Shown piece by piece: positions 43,409-55,993 of a stretch of 64,000 nucleotides of DNA (its first letter is position 1; each line of letters starts with the position of its first letter). A program made the position numbers and the translations under genes. The stretch is from NCBI GenBank assembly GCA_029339195.1, contig JAPTJF010000124.1, positions 1 to 64,000 on the forward strand. The letters are read 5' to 3'. This DNA comes from Micractinium sp. NFX-FRZ. Its lineage: Eukaryota; Chlorophyta; Trebouxiophyceae; Chlorellales; Chlorellaceae. The notes beneath the pieces were generated by a model. The model saw only the letters and a program-made list of their open reading frames with translations, searched no databases and was not told where the DNA came from.

Positions 43409-46400
43409 ATGCTCGCTGCCTCGCAGAGGGCTGTTGGCCCCGCGGGGCTGCTGCCCCTGCCTGGGCATGGTGCATTGGGGTCCCTGCAGCCGCGGCAGGC
43501 GCGGCCGAGCCGGCGAGGCGCCAAGCACACACAGGTGAGGCTGGCTGGCAGGGGGACGAGCCTGCGCTCCGAGCACGCCTGAGCACCGCCGGCGAGCTTG
43601 GACGGATCACAGTTGGCGTTCTGGCATTGCATTTCGCCAGCAGCCGGCGCCCACTGCCGCCAACCCACCGCCGCCTCCCGCCCACACCACTGCAGGGTGC
43701 CGGGCCGCACGGCAGCAGCCGGCGCAGGGCTCCGTGCGTGGTGCGCGCTTCCTCCGAGCCACTGCTGCGTGAGGGCGGCACCATGGCGCTGCCCCTGGAC
43801 TATTACAAGCTGCTGGGCGTCAGCGGCGTGTGCAGCCGCGACAGCCTGGCACGCGCGCTCGAGAAGTGCGCTGCCGCCGTCTGTGCCCACTCCTGGCTCG
43901 CTGCATCGCCCTGCCCTGCGCTGCGCTGCACTGCACTGGGTGCCCCTTGCTTGGCCGCCCCGTCAACCCGCCCTACCAGCCAGCACAAGAGTGCCCATCG
44001 CACACTTTTCACAAGCTGCTTACCTGCCCTGCCGGCCCCGCCCTGCCCTGCTTCTCGCGCCTGTTCTGCAGGGCATTGTCCAGCCCGCCCAGCCACGGAT
44101 ACAGCCAGCAGTGCCTGCTGGCCCGCGGCTCGCTGCTGAAGCGGGTGGTGGAGACGCTGCTGGAGCCGCAGGTGGGTGCTGCTTAGTTATCACGAAACAC
44201 GAATGCCATGCCGTCTGGTCGTTGACTGACCTGGCACGGTGCAGCCTGGGTGCAGATGGGTTTGGCTGCAGATGGTGGAGCCGCAGATGGGTGCTGGATG
44301 GCTCTCACTGTGTCGCTCATTGTGGCCGCTCTCCTCCCGCTTCCCCGCCTGCAGTCGCGCCGTGCATACGACGAGGCCCTGCTGCAGGGGGACATCACGG
44401 AGGAAGTGCCTGACGAGTTTGTGCCCGGTGGGTGCTCAGGGCGTTTTTCTCTATTGTTGGTGTGCGGTCCTGTACCTGTGTGCTGGCTTGCCTGCTTGGG
44501 AAGGTTGGTTTGCAGACCCAGTGGCAGATGAGCTGGTGCCCATGCCGCCTGCAGTATGCGCCCGTGTGCCTCATGCTGCTTTGCCAATGGGCCTGTCATC
44601 GCCCGCTGCCCCAAGCCCTTGGCTGAGTGGGCGTGTGCCGAGCAGCGCCAGGGGGAGGACAGGGGCAGGCGGCGCATCACAGCTTCCAACTTTATGTTCT
44701 GTTTGCGAAGCGCCCACCCACCCACCCCTCCCTGTCCCCCCCGGGCAGGCGTGCTGGCGCTGCTGCTGGAGGCGGGGGAGGCGCAGACGGTGGTGGCAGC
44801 CGGGGAGGAGTGGCTGGCCACCCACCGCCGCGACCCGCGGGCCCACGACGTCGCGCTGTCCACAGCCCTGGCGCACCTGCGGGTGGCAGAGGGCCTCATG
44901 AAGAAGCAGGGGGACGCGGCCAATGCAGCGCTGATGCTGGAGGTGGCGTCCGACCTGCTCCGCCGCCACAGGGCCTCACCCAGCCTGCAAGCTGAGGTGG
45001 CGGGGGCGCTGGGCGAGCTGCAGCCCGCGCTGGCCTGCCAGCTGGTGGCGCTGCCGGTGGAGCGCTTCCAGGAGCGGGAGCGCGGCATCAAGGTGGGGGC
45101 GGGCGCCCCGGGAGGGACCCGCCTGGGATGAGGTGGCAAGCGGGGCAGCCGGGGTGGCGACCCTGGCACTGGCGCAGGCCTGCCTTGCAGCAAGGCGTGT
45201 GCAAGCACAGCAGCCAGGCTGCTTGTGGATGTGAGGGGCGTGGGGCACTTCGTGGGGCTTTGAGCTTGTACCACAGAGTGCTGCCTGCGGCGCATGCTTT
45301 GCCGCAGTTCAGCACCCAGCTGCCATTGCTGCACTCTGCCTACTGCCGGTCCTCTCCTGCTTCATCGACACATGTCCCCTCCCCACCTCTGCCCTGCCCT
45401 GTGCAGATCGCCATTGACGTGCTGACCGACGGCTCAGGCTCTAAGAAGGGCATGCCCAAGCAGCAGTTCTTGGAGTCCCTCGCCCAGAGCCTGACCGCCG
45501 CAGAGCAGGTGCGCACTTGCTCATTGCATTGCTTGCTTGACCCCCGCCGTATGCGTGCGCGGCGTGTGCGCCTGCCTGCAGCGCCGGCACGCTGTGCACC
45601 TATTGTGCGGGGTGGCGCCTCTGCCCCGCTGCCTATGCTAATCCCACCCTGCTCCGCTCGTTTTCCCGCACCCTTGGTTATCCCTCCGGTGCTTACCCTT
45701 GCTTGCCTGCTGACCCTCGCCCACTGCTGCAGATGGAGGTGTATGCGGCTGCGGGCCGGCGCTTTGCTGAGCTGCCCTCGGAGCTGTATGACGTGGCGCT
45801 GGCGCACATTGCCGAGGCCGCCAGCAGGGGCGAGCCCGAGCTGCTGGAGCGGGCGCTGGAGGTGCTGGCGGCAGCGGCGGCAGCGGTGCCACCCGGCGCA
45901 CACGGCCAGGTGTGAGGGGCGGGGGGGGTGGGCCCTTGTGCAGGGCAGTGGGGGGCAGGGATGCAGGGTGGGTGGTTGTTGCGGGGGGAAAACGGAAGAA
46001 ACGAAAGATTAGAGGAGGCCCCCGCCGTCTGCTTGCGGCGCGACCTGTGGTGGCCGCACAGTGGACAAGCACGGGCATCGGGCAGCGCTGGATTGCTTGC
46101 CGGCGCACAGGATTCCCATTCCTCCTGTGCTCACCCGGCTACCCCACACCCTGCAGGCCAGTGACTCTGGCGTGCGCCAGCTGGCGGAGCGCCGCGCGAT
46201 TGACGAGCGCCACCGCCGGCAGGTGCGCTGTCGTTGAGCAACAGCATCATAACAAGTGCATTCAAGCAGAGGGGGGCTGCTGTGTGGGTAGCACCTCCTG
46301 CCATGAGTGTTTCTGATCTGATCACAACAAGGAGCATCACAGCACCTTTTTGTAAACTGTCTGCACTAACCCTGGCCCCGCAGGTGGCCTACGCCGTGTG

Positions 46401-49319
46401 CGAGCTGCTTCTGGGGGAGACGCAGGCGGCGGCTGATGCCATGGGCCTGCTGCCCAACAGCCCCGACAGCGTAAAGTGCGAGCGCTCGCTGCTGGCCTTC
46501 ATCAAGGTGGGGGCGGGGATGAGTGAGGGGTGGGATTTCAATGGATGGGGGTGGGGGCAGGGCAGCTGGAGGGAGCGCTGTAATGGGGTTGAGGATGGGG
46601 CTTGGAAAGGGAACTGCGCTGTGCCGCCACCACGTTGGGCGGCACCTTCCTTGCCTGCAAAGCCAACTCCCCTGCACCCTGCCTCGGCTTCCAGCTGCCG
46701 AGGCTGGTGTAATGCATCCTTCCCTCACCTCCACCTCCACACATCCCTGCCTGCAGGCCAACTCGCCCGACCGCGAGGACCTGCTGCCGGGGCTGTGCGT
46801 GCTGGTGCAGCGCTGGGTGGCTGACGTGGCGCTGGGCTCCTTCCGGGGCACCCAGGGCGCCCCCTTCTCCCTGGAGGGGTGGTTTGAGAGCGAGGAAGTG
46901 GGGTGAGCGAAAGGGTCGCAGGGTACCCTTGCGTGTGTCTGTGCAGGTGTACAACACGTGTCGTCAGTGGCATGTGGATTTCCTGCAGCGCCACGTCACG
47001 TGTAGGACAGGGTGGGGATGCAGCGTTAGGGGCGACAAGCGTGCCGCACCTGGGAGGCCCGCCTCTTACGTGTGTGATCGACAGGGACCCACGTGTGTGG
47101 CACAGCAGGCAGAGCCCCGTCTGGGATGTCGCCCTGCAGCCCCCCCGGCCATGCACCTGAGACGTATGTATACCCCCACCCCGCGACCACCCATGCACCC
47201 CGCAGGCGGTACCTGACGCGCCGCCGGCTGGGCCCAGCAGCTGCCAGCCCAATCCTAACGGTGGCGCAGCGTGCAGGCGCCCTGCTGGCAGCACCTGTGG
47301 TTGAGGGCATGGCTGCTGTGCTGTCGCTGATGGGCCTGCTGCACGACCCCGAGCGGCAAGCGGAGGAGGAGGCGGCTGAGGCGGAGTTTTACTCCGAGCA
47401 GGAGGAGGCAGCAGCGGCGGTGGCAGGCGGCTTTGGCGGCGCCACGTCAGCGGCAGCGGCGCCAGCGCCGGCGCGCAGCCCAGCGCGGGAGGAGCCGCCG
47501 GCACCGGCACGCGAAATGCCAGCGGGGCGGTCACCGGCAGAGGTGACTCAGGCTGCCGCTGCTGCAGACATGAGTGAGGTGGACATGCGGGCGGCCCGCC
47601 AGGCGCGTGCCCGTGCCATCAAGCTGCAGGACCTGAAGCCGCGGCACACGGCGCGGCCAGAGCTGACGGCGGCAGCCAACGCGCCGCCGGCGCCGCCCGT
47701 GCCGCCGGCGGCCTTGCCGCCTCCGGTGCCAGAGGCGGGGCCGGGCACGGAGTTTGATGCAAACGTGGCCTTTGCCCTGCAGGTGGGCGCTGCTTGCTTT
47801 GAGTGTGGGTTATTAGTTGGTGCTGTGAGAGGTTGCCGCTGTGAGAGGTCGTGTGCATTAATCGCTGGCCACGCCAAATGGCGCTTGCTGGGCCTGCGGT
47901 CCACAGCTCCTCACGCATGGCTGTCCTCCATGTGCTCCTGTGCCAGCCTCTCTCGGCCCCTGCAAGCTATGCACCTTCCACCACTTGCCCCAAGCAAACA
48001 CACACCCTGCCCGTAAACGCCTGTCCCTGTTCCCCTCCCCTGCCTGCCGCACAGCCGGTGGAGCAGCTGACGCCCCTGGAGGGAGAGGAGCGCATGTGGG
48101 ACCCTCAGCAGGCCAAGTCGATCCGGTGGGGCCGGCTGGCAGCTACTACCGTCCTGCTGGCCAGCGGCGGCTTCCTGCTGGGCCGCGGCATGCTCATGCG
48201 CAGCAACGCCGCCACCGCAGCGCAGCAGCTTATGCCCGCCGGCGCACCGGCGGTGGGGGCAGCGGTGGCCGAGGCACCGGCGGCCGCCACGCTGGCGCTG
48301 AACCGGCAGCAGGCAGCGCGGGTGGTGGCGCAGTGGCAGGCGGCCAAGGCGCGTGCCCTGGGGCCTGAGCACGACATCAAGGGGTTGGGCACCATCCTGC
48401 GGGGGGACGTGCTGCGGCAGTGGCAGGAGCGGGCGCAGCAGATCCAAAAGAAGGGCTGGTGAGTGCGCTGGGCTGGCTGGCTGGCTGGCTGGGGCTTGTG
48501 CTGGGCTGCCGGTGGGCTCCTGCTGGCGCGCGCTTTCCACAGAGGTGAACAGACCCAGAAGAAGGGCAGCGGGCACTTTCTCGAGCGCTGCTCCTCGGGC
48601 GGATGACAGGGCGCCAGCAATGCTGCGCATCGGTCGGCGAGCTTGCACGGGGGGGCTGCGGTCGTGCGTGGCCTCCATCCTTCCCTTCCCTGCACCAACC
48701 GCCAGCTCGTTTCTGTCTTGCTCTCTTTGGCAGCCTGCACACCAGCCAGATCGACAGCAAGCATATCACGAACCTGCCCATTCCCTCTTTCTTCTTACAG
48801 CCCGTTTCTGTCATGCTCCCCCCCACCCCCCATGGCAGGCACTACCTGCACACCATGGAGGGCAGCCAGATCAACAGCGTGAGCGTGGACGCCGCTGCGG
48901 GCGTGGCGCGCGTGTCGGCGACCTTCCGGGAGGCCGTGGTGGCGCACCGGGGGGCGGCAGACCCCGTGCAGGCCTTCAGGTGGGGCTGGGGGCTGGGTGG
49001 GTGATTGGGGGAATGGCTCGGTGGGTAGCAGCAGCGAATGGGCAGAGGGGAGCTGGGGAGGGGTGCATCACACAGCCAGGCGCCGGCATGCTGCCGTGTG
49101 TGGAGTGGGTGCAGCCGCCTGCCCTCCGGTTGTATGCGGCTCCAATCTGATGACCTGCTGCATGAGCGGCCAATCAGCGCGAGAGCTTATTCATTTTCTT
49201 CTAACCTGTCTGTTGCTTTCTTTCTTGTCACGCGCTGCAGGAGCGAGTACATTGTGGATTACGATTTGGCCCCTGAGGACGGCAGCTGGGTGATTGTTGC
49301 CGCCCAGGTGCGGTCGTGA
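43409..49319 (+). CDS. ARC6: Plastid division protein ARC6, 875 aa, 14 exons
   Basis: Inner-envelope protein that anchors the FtsZ ring to the plastid division site. Exons 43409-43534, 43696-43865, 44072-44171, 44355-44427, 44749-45092, 45407-45508, 45733-45909, 46157-46222, 46384-46506, 46757-46902, 47206-47782, 48055-48458, 48839-48979, 49241-49319 (2628 nt with stop, phases close). Residues 1-65 are a transit peptide (CVVRASSEP near its end). A J-domain-like segment follows (MALPLDYYKLLGVSGVCSRD) with no HPD motif. The stromal helical region includes SRRAYDEALLQGDITEEVPD and LALLLEAGEAQTVVAAGEEW, as in land-plant ARC6. An Ala/Pro-rich linker precedes one transmembrane helix (LAATTVLLASGGFLLGRGML, about 695-714). 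The C-terminal intermembrane-space domain (about 745-875) has RVVAQWQAAKARALG, VDYDLAPEDGSWVIVAAQ. The N-terminus and the IMS domain together exclude a generic J protein; the CDP1/PARC6 paralogue is less likely but not excluded. Confidence 0.88.
44272..44300. repeat. Echo of ARC6 exon 3 donor region in intron 3
   Basis: Exon 3 ends ggagccgcag|gtgggtgctg (44162-44181). The block ggagccgcagatgggtgctg recurs at 44277-44296 within the intron, with the donor GT changed to AT. Confidence 0.75.
48700..48765. repeat. Echo of ARC6 exon 13 start, including its pyrimidine tract
   Basis: The polypyrimidine tract, acceptor and first codons of exon 13 (cccgtttctgtcatgctc to agccagatcaacagc, 48801-48878) have an upstream diverged copy (ctcgtttctgtcttgctc to agccagatcgacagc, 48708-48762). 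Confidence 0.8.
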
Positions 49320-49903
49320 AGCTGGGGCTGCGCGGAAACGGCGCCAAACGACCCACAGCGTCACAGCATCGGCATCGGCATCGGTGCCAGAACAAGGGGA
49401 GAAAGCGCAGCAGCGCAGGCAGCAGTCAAAGACACCACCAGTACAACCTCCCAACAGCCCACCACCGCCGGCCGCATGGGGGCTGGTAACATTACGTTGT
49501 ACCCTGACGCAAGCGGGCAAACACCACATGGGTGCGCCCCTGAAACCTTGGACCAAACACGTGCCATTTATTTGTAGCTCCGCCAACCTATCCGGGTCGT
49601 GCAACTTTGACGCACACGCGCATCACACACACGCACCTCTGCCCTATTACAGCCGCGGCCGTACCGATTGACCGGTTCCGCCCCTGGGTTTGCTGACCTG
49701 AAGCTGCTTTGCTTTCTGTTGGCGGCACACCTGTTGTTGACACGATCTCACACAGTTAAAGCAGGCAAGCTTCGGTGTGACGTGCGCGTGCGCAATGTGA
49801 GCAGCAGAGCGGGAGAGCAGTACATAGCGGAAAGCTTGAGGAGGAAGAAAGCAGGCAGTAAGGAGCAAGCCAACACGGGCCAAAGCAGGCCATGTGTGCG
49901 GGA
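49320..49903. other. Convergent 3' region, ARC6 / NOL10 genes
   Basis: 584 bp between convergent stop codons, with a poly(A) candidate for NOL10 but none seen for ARC6. No gene recognised. Confidence 0.5.
49647..49651 (-). terminator. TGTAA poly(A) signal of the NOL10 gene
   Basis: TTACA on the + strand, i.e. TGTAA on the coding strand, 253 nt after the NOL10 stop. Confidence 0.55.
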
Positions 49904-50973
49904 TCAACTGCGGCCCCTGCCACGCCCGCCACCGCGCCCGCCGCCTCTTCCACCGCCGCCGCCTCGCCCACCGCTGCTGCTGCGCCCGCCGCCACGCCCG
50001 CCGCCGCCACGCCCGCCAGGGCTGCGCCCGCCGCCACGCCCGCCACTGCCGCGACCCCCTGGGCTCCGCCCACGCCCGCCACCGCCTCGGCCACCAAAGC
50101 TGCTACGCTCTCCTCCGCCGCCCCGCCCGCCAAAGCTGCTGCGCTCCCCGCCGCCGCCCCGCCCGCCAAAGCCGCTGCTGCGCTCCCCGCCACGCCCGCC
50201 GCCTCGGCCGCCGCCAAAGCTGCCGCCTTCGCCGCCACGGCCGCCGCCTCGGCCGCCGCCCCGCCCGCCTCCCCGCCCGCCGTCCTCGCTATCCGGCGCA
50301 TACCGAGGCATGAAACTGAGCTCCTTGCTGCCGCCCTGGCGCGCCGTTGCATTGGCCATGCCGCCCGTGGCCGCTGCACGCTGCCCCATCGGTTGCGCCT
50401 TCTCAGACGCAAACGACTTGCGCTGCATGAAGGCGGCCGCCGCCGCCTCGTCCTTTGCTGCATACATGCGCGGCTCTCGGCCTGGCGCCCCCGCCCCTGC
50501 TGCCGCCGGGTCGCTGCGTATCCGCTTGTCGCGGTGCCGTGGCTGCTGCCGGCGCGCCCGCTCCTCCTCCTCCTCGTCCTCACTGTACTCATCCTCACTG
50601 CCGCCGCCGCCGCCGCCGCCGCGGCCCACCTCCTCCTCATCCTCACCGTCGTCGTCAGCACCCCCGTCCAGAGTTTCGAAGTGCTCCGCCAGAAGCTTGC
50701 GCTCCCGTTCAGGGTCTGCAGGCGTGGGGCAGGCAGGCAGGGAGAGGGTGAGAGACGGCACGCTGCGAGGCTGGCGGGGCAGCACCAAGAAGTTGGGCAG
50801 CCAGAAAGAGAACAGCCAGGAAGGGAAGAGAGCAGAGGCATGCGCTCCCTCTGGGGTTCTGCAGGCGGGGCAGGGAGGGAGGACGCCTTGGTAGAAGTGA
50901 GACGCAGCAAGCAGACATGCAGGCGGGCAGGGTGAGGCAGGCGGAGAGAAATGGCGGGGGTGATGTGCAAAGA

Positions 50974-51006
<33 letters not shown>

Positions 51007-54000
51007 GGTAAGAGGCGCAACCAGGCAGTTGGGACGCCATGCGTCTTTCTGTGCTGTGCACTGCGCCCCGCTGCAACCACCCACACACCCAAACCCTCTG
51101 CCTCACACACGCCCCCCAGCACCTCTGCCCCGCGTCCAACCCACCACCAATGCTGTGCCCACCTGTGTTGGGGTGCAGCATCTTCCATTCGGACGACCAC
51201 TCGTCAATCGCAAACTCTGGGTCTTGGAACATGGCGGCAAAGCGGTCGTCGTCCAGCAGCGTGGGCCCGCCGGCGCCGGCCTTGCGCTTCTTCTTGCCCC
51301 CCTCCTCCAGGTCCACGCCGGCCTGCTCTGCGATGATGCGGGCGGCCGCCTGCGCGTTGACCTGCAGAGGGAGGAGGTGGTTGAATGGGCAGGGAGGAGG
51401 GGCCAGGAGAGGCGGTGAGAGCAGGCGGCTGGTGCCAGGCAGGGACGGAAGGCAGGGCAGGGCAGCAGGGTGGGGCACTCCTGCCAGGAGCGTATCACAG
51501 AGCAGCCTAACATGCCTGGGCGGTGCAATCCCCCTTCGCTGTTGCTCATGCACACCGCCCCAGACAAGCACAGGCGCCCCACTCTCGCAGCACACACATG
51601 CCCCCACGCGGTCCCTCTCACAGCTAATCAAAAGACTCCCACATTTGGGCCGCTTATTGTCCCTGGCAGTTGCGCACCAAGCAAACCAGGCACGCCACAC
51701 ACCCACACCTTTTGCAAGCCCCACACCCCACACACCCACACATTCGTCACAAGCTGAGCCCACCTTTGGCAGCTTCTTGACCAGGGAGATGCGCGAGCGC
51801 CGCTCCTCCTCCACCTTGGCAGCCACGCGCTTGGCGCGGTATGCATCGTAGGCAAAGGGGTCCGCAATCGCCTGCAGTGATGCAAGCAAAGTAGGTCACG
51901 GGCAGCCAGGCAGTGTGAGCGCGCTGCCGAGCAAGAAGATGCTGTGCCAGCCAGCATGTGTGGCACAATCATGTGGCGCGGAAGACACAGTGACAAGAGC
52001 GGGCTCCTGTCGGAAATGGTGTTTGCCAGCCCCCAGACAGCAGCTGCCGCAAAAGCAACACCAGGGCAGGCTGACACCAGGAAGTCGACCCACCTTGGCC
52101 TTGCCGTAGAGCCGGTTGTCGATGAAGAAGCCGTGCATGTAGGCCCTGAGCAGGGGGGTGCCCACCAGGTGGGTGAGGCCCAGCTTCTCCTGCACGAGAG
52201 AAATGGAGGGGTGGGGGGGTGAAGGGACGAAGGGAGATTGTGCAGAAGAGGCCTTGGGGGCATGCAGCAGGGGGGTGCCGACCAGGCCAGCTTGATGGCA
52301 CAGAGATGGCACAGAGATGGTACAAAGGGTAGGGATAGGAGGGCAGGAGGAGAGGCAGGGCAATGGGAGGGCGTGCAGCAGGCGGGGTGCCCACCACCAC
52401 GCGAGGCCCACCCACTCAGGCCACCCCTCCCCAAACAGCAGCACACACACGCAGCACACGGCAGGCAGCAAGCCGACAGCACACGCCAGCGCACACGGCA
52501 GGCAGCAAGCGCGCTGGCAGCGCACACCAGCAAGCAAGCCGACAGCACACACACCCAGCAAGCACACGACTAGCTGGGGGAACCCAGGCTCAGCTCTGGA
52601 CAGCTGAGCAATCTCACCAGGTCGGCGCGCGTGACAAAGCGGTAGTCGTCGTACACAGTTGGGTTGGCGCTCTCCTCCAGCTCCTCTGTCAAGCTCTCCA
52701 GGAAGGAGCACCACTTGGGGGCCGGGCCCAGGCCGGGCACAAAGTAGGCGCGCATGCGGGCTGCAGCGGGGGCGGGGCGTTGCGGGGACGGGGACAGGTG
52801 GGGTGAGGTATGCACTGCAGCAGCGATGCACCGCTGTGCCCTGTTGCCGTGGCACTACTCACCCGCCAGGCTGCACCCCGCACCACCCTCACACAGGCCG
52901 TGCCGACTTTCTAGCCCTAACCACAGCTCCGCATTTCGCCCCCTGTGAACAACCCCACCCCTTGAACCCAATCACGACCCCACTCATGATTAACCATTTC
53001 ATCATCATTCACCCCTGTACACTGTGGCACTGCTCTCACCCGAGTCGCAGCCGACCATGACGAGACCGCTGCGCGGCCACACGCACACATCGTTGATGTC
53101 CGCCCCCTCTGGCTCAATGTTGGTGAAACCCTCCCCGCTGTCGGCCTCCCACACCTGCGGGCACAGCGTGCAAGACACACGGGGGTTACCCACTGCATGG
53201 CCAGGTGGCAGACACACATGGGAGGTGCGGTGGTGCTCCACACCCACCCGCGCCTCGTCATCTGCAATGCTGTGCCCTGCCGCCCCGCCCCCGCCCGCCC
53301 CCCTGCCTGCCCACCTTGATGATGTGTCGGTCTGACGAGATGACGTGCTGCCCGGCGCTGCCGCCGTTGATGGCCGAGTGGAACTTGATGTCCACGATGC
53401 GCGAGTCGTACATGTGATCCTTGACCACCATGGGGCGCTGCAACAGACACACTCAGGCGGTCCCGTCAAGACATAAGCGGGCGAGAGCTCAGGAGGGGCA
53501 AGATGCGCACTATAGTGCACAGGAGGGAAACAGGAACACCTCCCCCACCCCCGCCCCACCTCACTTACCCGCCCCACCCGTCCCACACCACCTGGCCCAC
53601 CTGGGAGCGCAGGTCGAAGAGGGCCACCAGGCCGCCGCTGGTGCCCACCGCGACGTGCATGCCGCTGTCGTCAAAGCGCAGCGCGGTCAGCGCCTGCCCC
53701 CGCGCGCCCGCCGCGCCCGCAGCGTCCAGCCACCCCAACGAGCTGCGCTGTCGGGTGTCAAAGCACTCCAGCCCGCCGTCCTCCCCGGCGCACGCCAGCA
53801 GGCCGTGGGCGGGGGAGATGCCGCAGGCGTTGACCGCGGGGGAGCGGCAGTTGAGGGGGGACAGGAACCGCCCCTCTGCCAGGTTGAGGCGGTACACCTC
53901 GGGGGCAGAGGCGGCCACCAGAAGCTCGGCAGAAAAGGGGCAGTACGCCAGGTCACGCCCAAACTTGGGCACGCGCGTCTTGTAGTAGGAGCCAAAGCGG

Positions 54001-55418
54001 GCGTGGAAGCAGATGCTGCGGAGGGAGGGGTCACCGGGAGGGGGCGCCGGGGGCCAGAAGCGTGCGTTTGAGACAGTGCAGCAGCGCGGCACTGCAGCTG
54101 TTGCGCCAGTAGCGGGCAAGTGCGCTGCGGCTGACCCGCTTGCCTGCCCGCTGCCGCCAGCCCAATGTCGGGCAGACCACACCCCAAGCCGCTTGTTCCA
54201 AGCCCGCTGCACATCCACCTGCATCGCTGCCCCTCCCACCTGCGGTCTGCGCACAGGAAGACGGCTTTGGAGTAGTCGTCCGACAGGATTTGAAAGTCGA
54301 CGATTTCAGAGTCCAGGTGGCGGTCAAACTTCATCGACAGCTGGTTGACGTCGTAGCACCGCATCTGCCGGGAAGGCGAATGAGCAGGGAGGAGCAGCAG
54401 CGGGAAGGGTGCACGGGTGAGTGCCAGGTGCAGGGGAGCGGGCAGCGCCGACAGCAGGTAAGGGGCAGCACCCAACAGGGGATGAGCGGCGGCAGCCACA
54501 CAGCAGCATACAATGAAGCGATACGTGACGCGCTGCACACACCTGGGGCGGGTGGTACCCCGAGGCAAAGATGTACTGGCCATCCGGCGTGACCTTGATG
54601 CGCTGGCAGCCCGCCGGGAACTCGAAATCCTGCGGCCAGGCAGGCGGGCGGGCAGGCAGAGGTGCGCAGGCGTGCCAGGGTGAGCAGCACGCCATCGGCA
54701 GGGCCGCCACCGGCTGGTCAACCTCCGCATGCCTCCCATGGGCTGCTGGCTAAGGTGCTGCTGCACTTTGGTATGGCTGCAAAAGCAGCACTGCAGCAAG
54801 CGCCAGCACTCTGCTTGTTGGCGTCCCGGTAGCTCTCAGCAACTCGGAGGGGCCTTGAAGCGTCGTCGCAGACAGTGTGTGGCACACCACATGCGCGCAT
54901 TCCCCCCATCACCCTGACCACAGAACCTGCATGTCCCTTCAAACCGATTTGATGGATTGATGTCGACAGCAGCACACAAACCGACCGCCCCACACACCTG
55001 GATGAGCTCAATGCGCCGCCGGTACTCCTCGTCCTTGCGCAGCGCCTTCTTCTTCTTGTCAGACAGCCAGGCAGGGATGTTCTTGCCGCCCGACACGGTG
55101 TACACCTGCGGTGCAGCCGGCGCGGCAGCTGGGTTTGGGCAGGGAGGCGGCGGCAGCGGGCGGCGGCGGCGGCTGGCGGCAGCACTGGCAGCAGCAAGTA
55201 GCGGGGGGTCGGCTAGCGGGCAAGCGCCCAGCCTTTCATACAGCTTCCAAGTCCAGTGTGCGATGAAAAAGGTCTCGCGGCGCGGCGCGACGCCGCCACG
55301 GAGTGAGCGCTGCCAGTCGGAACATGCATGTGTGTTGGGAGAATGCCGGCGCTTTTCGTAGAATGCACACTGTCCCGTTCACCTTCACCCCATCGGGGGC
55401 CTGCACTTTCAGCGCCAT
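49904..55418 (-). CDS. NOL10: Nucleolar protein 10 (NOL10/ENP2), ribosome biogenesis, 788 aa, 12 exons
   Basis: WD40 protein of the small-subunit processome, acting in nucleolar 18S rRNA maturation. Exons 55383-55418, 54998-55105, 54543-54629, 54240-54364, 53601-54015, 53315-53437, 53040-53154, 52618-52760, 52094-52189, 51764-51871, 51163-51361, 49904-50715 (2367 nt with stop, phases close). The start MALKVQAPDGVKVYTVSGGK is the family N-terminus. The propeller is clear: FPAGCQRIKVTPDGQYIFAS, MRCYDVNQLSMKFDRHLDSE, VYRLNLAEGRFLSPL, CFDTRQRSSLGWLD, DIKFHSAINGGSAGQHVISS. Then WCSFLESLTEELEES, THLVGTPLLRAYMHGFFIDN, a basic helix, and the NUC153 motif (DDRFAAMFQDPEFAIDEW, about 488-505). The last 270 residues are acidic (Asp/Glu runs) and end in a long RGG/GGRGG tail (about 690-788) typical of nucleolar RNA-binding proteins. 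The RGG tail is an extension relative to yeast Enp2 as I recall it. Confidence 0.9.
52260..52415. repeat. Two echoes of NOL10 exon 9 in intron 8
   Basis: Part of exon 9 (gagcaggggggtgcccacca, 52148-52167) recurs at 52266-52285 (agcaggggggtgccgaccag) and again at about 52376-52397 (agcaggcggggtgcccacca), both upstream in the gene's sense. Confidence 0.78.
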
Positions 55419-55993
55419 GGCGGCGCCCGCTCACGGCCCTCCGCTGGCGTCTTCCTTTCCGGGCTGTTGCTCCGGAAAACGCTACCAGGAGAGTTCCGAT
55501 CCGAGCAGCTTTCGCCGCAGGCGCAAATAGCCGCGGTTGCAGCCCAAATTTCACAGCGGCGCCAACTCAGCGCCCGTCACTTGCCGCAGAGTTGAGTTGC
55601 TCATGAACCCCACCTCACTGGAGAGCACATGTGTGTGTTACAGCAGGTACACGAGCGGCTGCTGCGGCCGCCAAGCAAAAATGTGGGGAGGGTGCACCGC
55701 AGGGACACGGCCGGGGCACCGGGGGAGGACGGGACGGGAGCGAGGGGGCAGGGGCAAGCTACGAAAGAATTCTCTCCTCAGGACAGAGACACAGCAAAGC
55801 GGGCAGGCAGGGGGCAATAAAAGATGTGGCAGGGGGCGGAGACGAGGTGTTGAGGAAAGCAGAAAGCAGGGGGGATGGGCTGGGAATGAAATGCAGCAAC
55901 AGGGCGGGCGGGCCCACCGAGGCATCACACCAGTGCCGGGCTCACGCAAATGCTCCCAAGCCTAGCACGCACACACTACTGCGCATGCATGCT
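55419..55993. promoter_or_regulatory. Promoter of NOL10 and 3' UTR of RPE
   Basis: 575 bp between the RPE stop codon and the NOL10 start codon, both on the minus strand. It must hold the RPE 3' UTR and the NOL10 promoter. Confidence 0.5.
55638..55642 (-). terminator. TGTAA poly(A) signal of the RPE gene
   Basis: TGTAA on the coding strand, 352 nt after the RPE stop and 220 nt before the NOL10 start codon. Confidence 0.5.
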
